Below, piece by piece: positions 55,651 to 64,000 of a stretch of 64,000 bases of DNA (its first letter is position 1; each line of letters opens with the position of its first letter). Made by a program: the position numbers and the translations under genes. The DNA comes from Phaeodactylum tricornutum CCAP 1055/1 (Eukaryota > Bacillariophyta > Bacillariophyceae > Surirellales > Neidiaceae), in NCBI RefSeq assembly GCF_000150955.2, contig NC_011669.1:1432993-1496992 (forward strand). The letters run 5' to 3'. A model generated the notes under the pieces. It searched no databases. It was not told the origin of the DNA and saw nothing but the letters and a program-made list of their open reading frames with translations.

Positions 55651-57075
55651 ATGAATTCCGCTTCACTAACATACTTGCGCCCGGACGTGGCGGCACTCAA
55701 GAAACGCATGGACGACTTTGTCGAACTGGAATGTATACCGGCGGAAGCGGAATATGAAGCTCATATGAAAGACCGGAACGGGGCGGATCGTTGGACGATG
55801 GAAGCGGTACCCCCTTGCATAAATCGGCTTAAGAATCGAGCAAGAGAATTAGGCTTGTGGAATTTGTTCGTCCCGCCCCATCTAATTTCCAGAATTCCGG
55901 AACGGGCACTCGCACCGGCAGTTGCTCTATCCTATCGCGAATACGGAATACTATGTGAGTCCTTGGGACGAGCTCCTACAGTTGCCCCCGAAGCGTGCAA
56001 TACAAGTGCACCCGATACGGGAAACATGGAAGTCTTTCTCGAGTTTGGAACGCCGGCACAAAAGACAACGTACTTGATTCCTCTCCTACAGGGCCAAATT
56101 CGGTCTGCCTTTCTCATGACGGAACCCGATGTAGCCAGTAGCGATCCGACAAATCTCGAGACCAAATTGACCAAGAAAATTAGCAACGGTACTGTGGAGT
56201 ACATTCTTACGGGTAGAAAATGGTGGAGTACGGGTGCCATGGATCCGCGTTGCAGGGTAGCCCTGGTCGTCGCAAAGATGGACTACTCAGACCCGTCGTG
56301 TCAAGCACAGCCGCAAACATCTAAACACGGAGCACATACCATTGTAGCGGTGCCCTTGCCCCATCCGCAAGTAATCATGCAACGACCCCTCACAGTATTT
56401 GGATACGATGATGCCCCACACGGACACGCCGAAGTTGTATTGAACGGGGTTCGACTGGACGAAAGCGACCTCATCTTCGGTGAAGGGAGTGGATTCCGCG
56501 TTTCTCAAGCGCGACTTGGTCCCGGTCGCATTCACCATTGCATGCGAGCTCTCGGCATTGGTAAGTAGACCTGTTCTACGTCGTTTCTTTTAAGCACGCC
56601 TTGCCGTGTCCTCACGATGTGTACATGTCTATGCTTTGTGCCGATTTCCGCAGCAACCAGGAGCTACGAACTCATGTTACAGCGTACCATGGAGCGCAAA
56701 ACGTTCGGAAAGTATTTGTGGGAGCACGGCGGCTGTCAAGATGCGATTGCAGATTCAGCGTCCGATCTAGAAGCCGCCCGACTACTCACTTTGTCTTGCG
56801 CCGCGGCGATGGATGATGTGGGCGTAAAAAACGCCCGCGACAAGATTGGTATCATCAAAGTGACCGTACCAGAACTGACCTACCGCGTTGTTGATCGTGC
56901 TATTCAGGTCTTCGGGGGAGCCGGGGTTCACGAGGATCTATTCTTGGCTCGCGCGTTGGCGGGCTTGCGGACCTTGCGAATTGCCGATGGACCGGATGCC
57001 GTGCATCGCCGCACAGTTGCCTTGATGGAGATTAAAAAGAGAGCACTCCGTGGCTCCCAACATAGTCGACTGTAA
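55651..57075 (+). CDS. Peroxisomal acyl-CoA dehydrogenase, ACAD10/11-like
   Basis: Exons are 55651-56560 and 56654-57075; the intron is 93 nt, GT-AG. The product is about 443 residues. FLMTEPDVASSDPTNLET holds the FAD-binding region of acyl-CoA dehydrogenases, followed by TGRKWWSTGAMDPRCR. GSGFRVSQARLGPGRIHHC and VFGGAGVHEDLFLARAL, then RIADGPDAVHRRTVA, complete the fold and fit the ACAD10/11/IBR3 branch. The protein ends in SRL, a peroxisomal targeting tripeptide. It probably oxidises long or modified acyl-CoAs in the peroxisome. Confidence 0.88.
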
Positions 57076-57436
57076 ATGTAGGCGTCACATTTTGTGCCCT
57101 GTTCTTCTTCTTCTTGATTTCTTTCGGTGAGCAACCTTCATCGATAGATGCGTTGCCCAGTTTGCTATTCTTCCGTAGTCTACAGGTTCCCTTACAATTT
57201 TGTTAGTCAGACTCCTCCGTCTGTCTGTCTTCCTCATCCATCGCGACCACAAAATTATGGCGGGAAACTGCGTCACGCCATTTGGCAGGTTGGTGAACGC
57301 ACGACGACATCGTCGAATGAATGTGTCACGACAACCGCACCAAGAATGGAGTACTGATACGCTACTAGCGAAGGGTTTCCTACAAAGACCACACCGTTCT
57401 CTGACAAAGAACACGGCGAAACGAGCAGCGTCTTGA
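57076..57436. other. Intergenic region upstream of histidinol dehydrogenase
   Basis: 361 bp. An open frame across 57200-57436 has no family resemblance and is treated as noncoding. The codon directly before the hisD ATG is an in-frame stop, so 57437 is the furthest possible start. Confidence 0.3.
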
Positions 57437-58849
57437 ATGCAACTGCTGTCTCTGCTTTCTTATCTGCCTATCATTGCCTTTGTCGATTTTGTTGATTCCT
57501 TTCCCATCATGACAGTCAACGGAAACGGTAAACACGTGTTGAATCGAGTAACCCCGGATCAAGTTGCCTTGGAGATCAAGGATCCGGTTGACCCGACGGC
57601 TCTGGAACAGGCCAAAGCAATTTTCGGTGAGCTACGTAACGAATCCGGGAAAGTAGTCGGCGAAAAGCTTTTGCAAGTTGCCAAGCGTCTCGGTGATATT
57701 CCCGAAGACGGCGCCAGTTATCTTGTTTCCAAAGAAGTCTGCAAGAAAGCTTTTGATGACTTGTCTGATCAGGACCGCACGGCTCTCACCAATATTCACG
57801 CTCGCGTTCTAGCCTTTGCAACGATGCAACGATCTAGCGTGGTGGATAAGGAAATGGACATTCCCGGCGGAAAGGCTGGACAAACTGTCCGTCCCTGTGG
57901 AGCGGCCGGCTGTTACGCTCCAGGCGGTCGCTACCCCTTACCTTCGTCCGTGATAATGACGGCCGTCACCGCCCGCGCAGCGGGATGCGAGACTGTTGTA
58001 TTGTCAAGTCCCAAGCCAGCACCTATTACTTTGGCGGCAGCCTATCTGTCGGGGGCCGATCACTTTTTGTGTGTCGGTGGGGCCCAGGCGATTGCTTCCA
58101 TGGCCTACGGCATTGTAGATAGCGATGTTCCACGATGTGACGTTATTTGTGGACCCGGGAACAAGTGGGTGACGGCAGCCAAGTCAATCGTTAACGGACA
58201 CTGTGGCATTGACATGCTGGCTGGCCCATCAGAGGTTCTGGTGATTTGTGACGACACGGCCAATCCGGAGATTGTCGCCGCCGATCTCATTGCGCAAGCG
58301 GAACACGACGTCGTCGCACGCGCGATTTTGCTGAGTACATCTGATGCTATCATTGAGCAAGTAGATGAAAATGTGTCTAAGCAGATTGAAGCATTGCCAG
58401 AGCCCAACCGATCGACGGCGCTGGAAGCGTTGAAGCAGAGCTTCGCGGTGAAGTGTGAGAGCCTCGAGCAGTGTATTGCGATCTCGGACGATATTGCACC
58501 GGAACACTTGGAAATCCAAACTCGAGATGCTATGAAAGTTGGAGAGGCCTGCAACAACTACGGTGGACTTTTCATTGGGGAACATGCTGCAGAAGTGCTC
58601 GGGGATTATGGTGCTGGTCCGAACCACACCCTTCCCACTGGTGGTACAGGGCGATATACAGGCGGACTAAGCGTCTTTAATTTTCTGAGAGTGCGGACCT
58701 GGATGCGAGTTGACAACGCTGCAGCTAGTCAAACTATGGTGAATGACAGTATCATAATGGCACGATTGGAAGGTTTAGAAGGGCACGCCCGTGCTGCAGA
58801 GACAAGAAGTGTGACACAAACACCAGCATTTAAGAAGCCCAGAATGTAG
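57437..58849 (+). CDS. HDH/HISD: Histidinol dehydrogenase
   Basis: 470 residues, intronless; the last two oxidation steps of histidine synthesis, NAD- and Zn-dependent. GPGNKWVTAAKSIV is the family signature. AQAEHD and DDIAPEHLEIQ hold the Zn- and substrate-binding Gln, His and Glu-His residues. The protein is monofunctional as in plants, unlike fungal HIS4. The first about 25 residues (MQLLSLLSYLPIIAFVDF) are a signal-like leader ending in DSFP, which suggests plastid import. The alternative ATG at 57509 would remove it. Confidence 0.92.
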   Translation: MQLLSLLSYLPIIAFVDFVDSFPIMTVNGNGKHVLNRVTPDQVALEIKDPVDPTALEQAKAIFGELRNESGKVVGEKLLQVAKRLGDIPEDGASYLVSKEVCKKAFDDLSDQDRTALTNIHARVLAFATMQRSSVVDKEMDIPGGKAGQTVRPCGAAGCYAPGGRYPLPSSVIMTAVTARAAGCETVVLSSPKPAPITLAAAYLSGADHFLCVGGAQAIASMAYGIVDSDVPRCDVICGPGNKWVTAAKSIVNGHCGIDMLAGPSEVLVICDDTANPEIVAADLIAQAEHDVVARAILLSTSDAIIEQVDENVSKQIEALPEPNRSTALEALKQSFAVKCESLEQCIAISDDIAPEHLEIQTRDAMKVGEACNNYGGLFIGEHAAEVLGDYGAGPNHTLPTGGTGRYTGGLSVFNFLRVRTWMRVDNAAASQTMVNDSIIMARLEGLEGHARAAETRSVTQTPAFKKPRM

Positions 58850-59736
58850 TGTGCAATAATCTACATTTAACATTATACAGGGAGCTCCGTGTTTTTGTGA
58901 TTGAGTGGTCTATGCATCAGATATGTAGAAGAACCCTTGCAATAACACAGTCCTTCATCGGCGCGACGTTCAACTCGAAACGTTGTCTCATTCTGGCCTT
59001 CCAATCGGACTAGGGGTCCGGCATCGGTATTCAAGGCTACAAGTTCGAGTTGCCTTGTATCACTGCGTGGCTTGTTTTGCTTTTCCATCTAAATTCAAAA
59101 TCAGAGTTGATCTGAGCGCAATTTTCGTTTCCCAATAGGGAAGTCAAGGTGCTGCTGCTCAAACCGCGGCTTTTCAAAGAGTCACGGGCTTGCCATGGAT
59201 AAGGTCGCACAGGTTCTCTGTCTTCCGAGGCTGACAGGCATCAGCCGTGCCCATCGAGCAAGATAAAAACCCGAAAGTGAACTTGGCCAAGAGCTGATTG
59301 GATTTATTCTAGATTGAGAGAAGGGCTAAAAATAGAAGGCAAAGGTAGCAGAGAATTTAAGTGGAGACTGTGGAGGGAGGGAAGGAAGAAGTATGTGATC
59401 GACGCGAAGGCATCGAGCCTTTCTATGCACAACTCGTTCAGTCGATGTAGATTGTGGTTAGATCTGTGAAAGATTATAAGGGATCAAAATTGAGATACTG
59501 CGCTGTTTACTGATAACACTTCATCAGACTTTTTCGAGCTGCCAGTGATGCATATATGAGCCGTCCGAAGCGGACGTAAGATCTTCTCACTAACGATGAA
59601 ACCATGAGTGGTATCGGTTTCTCCCTTTTTTACCTTAACTGTAAACTATATTGATTTACCGCAGAGCAAGAAATTTGAAGGCCGTCGGCGTCAACGCATT
59701 TGCGAAAATTATCAGCTTTGCTACTCTTCCTCTGCA
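58850..59736. other. Intergenic region, about 0.9 kb
   Basis: 3' flanks of two convergent genes. A minus-strand frame at 58873-59088 (71 residues, MEKQNKPRSDTRQLEL onward) is the only coding candidate, with no family and weak support. Confidence 0.35.
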
Positions 59737-62295
59737 CTAGGCCACCACACCTTCCCGTTTCCAGAATCCGGCATCAGGGTACATAGGGACAACATCGGGA
59801 ACCTTGAATGAGGCACCATCGAGCCACGGAAACTGAGCAGAACGAGACGTCTCGAACAAGGAAATTTTCTCATCTTTGGCGAGCGTCAACCCGATCTTAT
59901 CCAATCCGTTGACCAAGCAATCCTTTCGAAACTCATCAATTTCAAACGAAAACTCGTCACCATTGGCACAGACGACCTTTTGGTTGATCAAATCGACCGT
60001 GATCTCTGTTCCCGGAGTACCAGCATCCTCGAGCAGAAACTCCACTTGATCACGTGGAAGTGTCACTGGAAGCATACCATTGTTGAAGCAGTTGTTATAG
60101 AAAATGTCGGCAAAAGAAGTGCTGATAATGCAGCGAATTCCCATGTCGTTGATGGACCACGGAGCGTGTTCTCGACTTGATCCACATCCAAAGTTATCAC
60201 CAGCTATGAGAATCTTCGTGCTTTCGTATCCCTTCTTGTTCAAAATGAAGTCGTCACGAAGTTTTGCAACTTCTTCTCCAATCGTGGCAACTTCTTCAGC
60301 ATTTTCGTACCGAAGTTCAGCAAAAGCAGCAAATCCAAGACCGGAACGCTTAATAGTCTTGAGAAATTCCTTAGGAATGATCATATCGGTATCAATGTTC
60401 TGAATATCGAGAGGAGCCGCAACACCCGTCAGCGAGTTAAATTTGGGAAGGCCAGCACTATCGGCTGTGCCTTTGATTTCAGCATCTAGATTCTCGAGGT
60501 ATGGAGCCGGGGGCGAAATAACTGGACCAGGAGATACAAGCTCTTCGGTAGTAAAGACGCGACTCTTGGAGTTGGAAGCCAAACGAGGGTCGGCCGACGG
60601 ATCGCCAAGAAACGGGAATTTTCGAACGTCAGAAATAACTCCGCTAACAGCAGCAGCAGCGGCCATTCCAGGCGACATCAAGTGAGTCCTTCCGCCATTT
60701 CCTTGCCGGCCTTCGAAGTTGCGATTGGAAGTAGAAGCGCAGCGCTCTTGAGGTTTGAGTTTGTCTGGGTTCATGGCTAAACACATACTGCATCCAGGTT
60801 CACGCCAGTCAAAGCCGGCTTCGATGAGAATCTTGTCAAGACCTTCCTCTTCCGCTTGCTTTTTGACTAAACCAGATCCTGGAACGACCATGGCATCAAC
60901 GCCTTCGGCAACTTTGCGTCCCATGGCAATGGCTGCAACGTTACGAATATCCTCAATACGACCATTGGTACAAGAACCGATAAAAACCTTTTCAATCGGG
61001 ACACCCTCGAGAGGCTGACCTTCTTCAAGCCCAATGTATTGCAAGGATCGCTTGATAGCATTCTGTATAGAGGGTGGCAAAATGTGAGAGGAAGCCGGTC
61101 ATCGACCTTTTCAAAAGCCGCAGTGGTCTTACCTGCCGAGAAGCATCATGTCCTTCCGCCTGAATCATCGGAACATTTCCGGTAATGGGAGCAACGTCCT
61201 GCGGACTGGTGCCCCACGTAACGGTGGGAGCGATATCTTTCGAATCAATAACAATAGTTTTGTCGTAGACAGCACCTTCGTCAGACCGGATTGAGTCCCA
61301 ATATTTGACAGCCTTCTCCCATTCTTCGCCAGATGGGCACATCGGGCGTCCCTTTAAATATTCGTAGGTTGTATCGTCGGGAGCAATGATGCCAGCGCGC
61401 GCTCCAGCTTCAATGGCCATGTTTGAAATCGACATACGCGCCTCCATAGAGCAACTCTGAACAGCTGTACCTCCAAACTCTATGGTGTATCCAGTACCCC
61501 CGCCAGTTCCAATAACTCCAATGATATGAAGAATAATGTCCTTGGATGTGACACCGTCACCAAGCTCTCCGTCGACACGGATAAGCATGTTTTTCGTCTT
61601 GGTCTGTGCAAGAGTCTGTGGCAAAGAGTAGGCGAAACATGGATGAGAGCACAATAAGTGACGTAGATAAAGTCAGAGCACATGCAAAACTATCGTACCT
61701 GAGTAGCGAGAACGTGCTCTACTTCGCTGGTTCCAATTCCAAACGCTAAAGCACCGAATGCGCCGTGAGTTGCGGTATGCGAGTCTCCGCAAACAGTCAC
61801 ACACCCTGGTAAAGTAAATCCTTGTTCAGGACCAATAATATGAACTATTCCTTGCCGCTCGTCCGCAAAGGAGAAATATTTGAGACCAAAGTCCTTAATA
61901 TTCTGTTCAAGCGTCATAACTTGCGTACGACTCGCAGTCTCTTCAATAAAAGTAGCAACGTCAATGAGACCGGTACGATCGGCCGTAGGGACATTGTGGT
62001 CGACTGTGACCAACGTGCAGTCCGGGCGACGAACTCCACGTTTTGCTAAACGAAGGCCCTCAAAAGCCTGCGGAGACGTAACTTCATGCACCAAATGGCG
62101 GTCGACGTAGATTAGAAAAGAGCTACCATCGTCGTCGACCATATGATCATCCCAAATTTTGTCGTAAAGAGTTCGGGGCCCAGCCGCAAATAGACTCGAT
62201 GGAACCGGGCGGAATGCCGCATTCCGAGCATTGGGTACAAAGGCCACGGTATTCGCTAAAAGCAGGCAGAACGGTAACGATCCACTAAACCTCAT
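59737..62295 (-). CDS. LEU1/leuCD: Plastid-targeted 3-isopropylmalate dehydratase, fused large and small subunits
   Basis: Exons are 62295-61699, 61615-61133 and 61062-59737, introns 83 and 70 nt, all phase 0. The product is 801 residues. A single chain, as in fungal Leu1, isomerises 2- to 3-isopropylmalate in leucine synthesis. The leader [17 protein letters not shown] ends at [11 protein letters not shown], a plastid import signature. The large-subunit region has [28 protein letters not shown] and the 4Fe-4S cysteines in GCSMCLAMN. The small-subunit domain follows, with [12 protein letters not shown] and [18 protein letters not shown]. The chosen ATG lies 126 bp inside a longer frame and is favoured by the leader. 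Confidence 0.93.
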
Positions 62296-62709
62296 TGTGC
62301 TTATCTTCTCTTGTATGCTTGCAAATCCTCCGAAGAACAAATGTGTGTGATGTCTCTCTCGTGTTGCGGTTGGTCCTCTGCTTTGGAAGCGCCCGAGATC
62401 CAACGACTGGATAAATACCACTGTATACAGAGAAACTGCAACTACCTAATTGGTTGGGATGCGACGGACGGACGATTCAAACTTGTCAACCGCAGCCACG
62501 CAATAGACAACATTTGCGTTGGATCTTTCAAATACAAACGAGAGCAACTATGGTCGGTCAACCTACGGACCAAAACTAGGAGCACGCAGACAAGAGAAGC
62601 CATGACATCTATTATTGGAACGAGTCGAGCGAAGGTACATAAATTCCAAGGCTTTGCAACAAATACGCTAGCATTGCTGCACTTGTCACTGACAGAGCAA
62701 GGCAAAATT
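62296..62709. other. Intergenic region between the isopropylmalate isomerase and GGQ genes
   Basis: 414 bp; the promoter side of the isomerase and the 3' side of the GGQ gene. Frames here show no family resemblance. Confidence 0.3.
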
Positions 62710-64000
62710 TTAAACATTATCAGCCTCCTCGCGCTTTCGTTGCCGAGCTCTATTTCGTGCCTTGGTTTTGGACTTTTTGGAGGCAGCCTTCTGCTTCTCT
62801 AGATTACTTTTGCTTTGATTGCCATTCAAAAATTCGTCTAATTTGGCACGCAGCCGCTTCCTTGCGATCTTGCGGTTTTGTTGGAGAGACCGAGTATCTT
62901 GGCATTCCACACGCAGCTGAGTCGGTCCGTGCAGAAGCGCCACCTTGTTGGAAGTTTTGTTAGTCTTCTGGCCACCCGGACCAGATCCACGAACAAATGT
63001 CTCCGTCAAATCATCTTCATTGAGCTCGGGAAGTTCTCTCGCAGTATAAACTTTCTCCTTTTTGCCTTCGGCCGCCGTCAGCTCCATCGCAATCTCAGTC
63101 AAAATCATGGGACGGAGCTCGGAATCTGGAAGAAGCGCAACCAGCTCCGACAACATATCGAGAGCTTTATAGTCACTTGATGGAATAAGAGCAGGGTCTA
63201 AGCTTGTTGATGGCTTGTCCCGGGCGGTCTTGAAAAGATTAAGCGCCTTGTGCACGTATCGTTCCACTTCAATTTTGATCGACACCTTTGGGTCCGCTAT
63301 TTTAATTTGTAAAGAAGAAGAGAGGGCCTTTAGCGCTACAAAGCTTTCGGGTCCCAAGCAGCGTCGAATACGCTCCGAAACTTCGGCTTGTTGTTGTCTA
63401 TTCCATTCCTGTGCATCGTCTCTTTGGCGTTTCCATACTTCGTACTCTTTCATCACCTTCTCAATCCCCCCACTGCCAAATACGAGGTCAAGACGCTTTT
63501 CGCGGTCCCACACGACTTGTTCGCGGAACTTAATGGCAATAATGCGGTGCTCAGGTAGAGCATCTACTAAAGTCGTAGCTGTTCCTGAGATTGAATCGTT
63601 TGGCGCATCCATTCGAGACTCGATAATTGCATCGTCCACGCGATCGAAATGCAATATATAGAAGTCTGATGGCGACAGTAGATGGTCGTACTGCACTCGT
63701 CGGAGCACCTCAGATGCAGGTATCTTGGCTTGGGAATCCTCAAGTAGACAAGTTTTGTGCTTTTTACATTTGTCGGCAAAGAGACGTTCATACGCCGGAC
63801 TCCGGACGTCCTTCAGCTTTGACAGCCGCGCTTCTACTCCCCGCAATCCTCTTCCCAATAGGGAAGCTATTGAAGCAGTAGACTCTTGCCGATTTTCCCA
63901 CAATAGCTGATCCTGTTCCAGTGACCATTCTCGATAAAGGTTGGCCATTGGCTCCAAGGATCCAGGCGATCCATCTCTCCTTCGATCTGCATCTCCAACC
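62710..64000 (-). CDS. GGQ release-factor-type protein with SANT-like and MJ1316/DUF504 domains, partial 5' end
   Basis: At least 429 residues; the frame stays open to the window edge, so the start may lie outside. The first visible ATG in frame is at 63948. From the N-terminus: a SANT/Myb-like segment (REWSLEQDQLLWENRQE, then LGRGLRGVEARLSKL), and a DUF504/MJ1316 domain (VLRRVQYDHLLSPSDFYI, then LPEHRIIAIKFREQVVWDRE). A helical spacer follows, then the peptidyl-tRNA hydrolase motif GGQ (62968-62976) in RGSGPGGQKTNKTSNKVALL, and a basic tail (QQNRKIARKRLRAKLDEF, then KSKTKARNRARQRKREE). The GGQ module plus a basic C-terminus fits ribosome-rescue factors such as ICT1/ArfB and C12orf65. DUF504 has been predicted to recognise 2',3'-cyclic phosphate RNA ends. 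Together they suggest a factor linking damaged RNA ends to stalled-ribosome release; this is inference. Confidence 0.8.
   Translation of the reverse strand, partial: VGDADRRRDGSPGSLEPMANLYREWSLEQDQLLWENRQESTASIASLLGRGLRGVEARLSKLKDVRSPAYERLFADKCKKHKTCLLEDSQAKIPASEVLRRVQYDHLLSPSDFYILHFDRVDDAIIESRMDAPNDSISGTATTLVDALPEHRIIAIKFREQVVWDREKRLDLVFGSGGIEKVMKEYEVWKRQRDDAQEWNRQQQAEVSERIRRCLGPESFVALKALSSSLQIKIADPKVSIKIEVERYVHKALNLFKTARDKPSTSLDPALIPSSDYKALDMLSELVALLPDSELRPMILTEIAMELTAAEGKKEKVYTARELPELNEDDLTETFVRGSGPGGQKTNKTSNKVALLHGPTQLRVECQDTRSLQQNRKIARKRLRAKLDEFLNGNQSKSNLEKQKAASKKSKTKARNRARQRKREEADNV

Noticed and set aside
57200-57436. 78-residue plus-strand frame ending just before hisD
   Set aside because: No family, weak start context and overlap with the promoter; taken as noncoding.

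Overview
The window looks like nuclear DNA of a diatom, most likely a pennate such as Phaeodactylum. The genes are compact, and most carry no introns or one to three short GT-AG introns of about 70-140 nt. Several products begin with a signal peptide that leads into a phenylalanine-centred motif (SAF, NAF, VAF or SFAP), which is typical of plastid import across four membranes. The gene content is eukaryotic: Tra1/TRRAP, MCM4, POP1, ALKBH8, RCE1 and mitochondrial Hsp70. Plant- or algal-type amino-acid enzymes are also present. The species is an inference. No tRNA, rRNA or CRISPR array was recognised.

Layout. 1-11690 (-): most of a Tra1/TRRAP gene, cut by the left edge. 12016-14778 (+): a tubulin-tyrosine-ligase-like ATP-grasp domain fused to a cysteine-desulfurase-like domain. 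14796-17612 (-): ALKBH8. 18182-19099 (+): unknown protein. 19396-21198 (-): secreted alpha/beta hydrolase. 22115-22566 (+): small unknown gene. 22765-24081 (-): membrane protein resembling GET2/CAMLG. 25073-25810 (+): small single-pass surface protein. 26419-29148 (+): MCM4. 29341-31574 (-): mitochondrial Hsp70. 32383-34992 (+): GNAT-domain protein. 35434-37143 (+): plastid membrane protein with a P-loop domain. 37239-39327 (-): plastid-type CobW/COG0523 GTPase with Cys/His/Asp repeats and a CRE-rich promoter. 39834-41987 (-): POP1. 42304-42735 (+): thioredoxin-like protein without CxxC. 42896-44586 (-): MFS transporter.

The stretch 44587-47109 is gene-poor and partly AT-rich. It is followed by a secreted protein (47110-48680, +), RCE1 (48836-49897, -), a decayed pogo-like DNA transposon with intact ends (50043-51160), a ParB/sulfiredoxin-like protein (51389-52085, +), a zincin-like protein (52515-53776, +), a SETD9-like SET protein (53811-55223, -) and a peroxisomal acyl-CoA dehydrogenase (55651-57075, +). 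Histidinol dehydrogenase (57437-58849, +) and a fused isopropylmalate isomerase (59737-62295, -) come next. A GGQ release-factor-type protein fused to an MJ1316/DUF504 RNA-end domain (62710 to the right edge, -) closes the window.

The genes do not form one pathway. Themes that recur are tRNA and translation quality (ALKBH8, POP1, the GGQ fusion), chromatin and replication (Tra1, MCM4, GNAT, SET) and plastid biology (CobW, isopropylmalate isomerase, the P-loop membrane protein, the thioredoxin-like protein). The strongest candidates for something undescribed are the DUF504-GGQ fusion at the right edge, which looks like a ribosome-rescue factor able to sense RNA ends, and the TTL-desulfurase fusion. 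The plastid COG0523 metallochaperone, with its three metal-binding repeats and a perfect CRE hairpin upstream, is a third.
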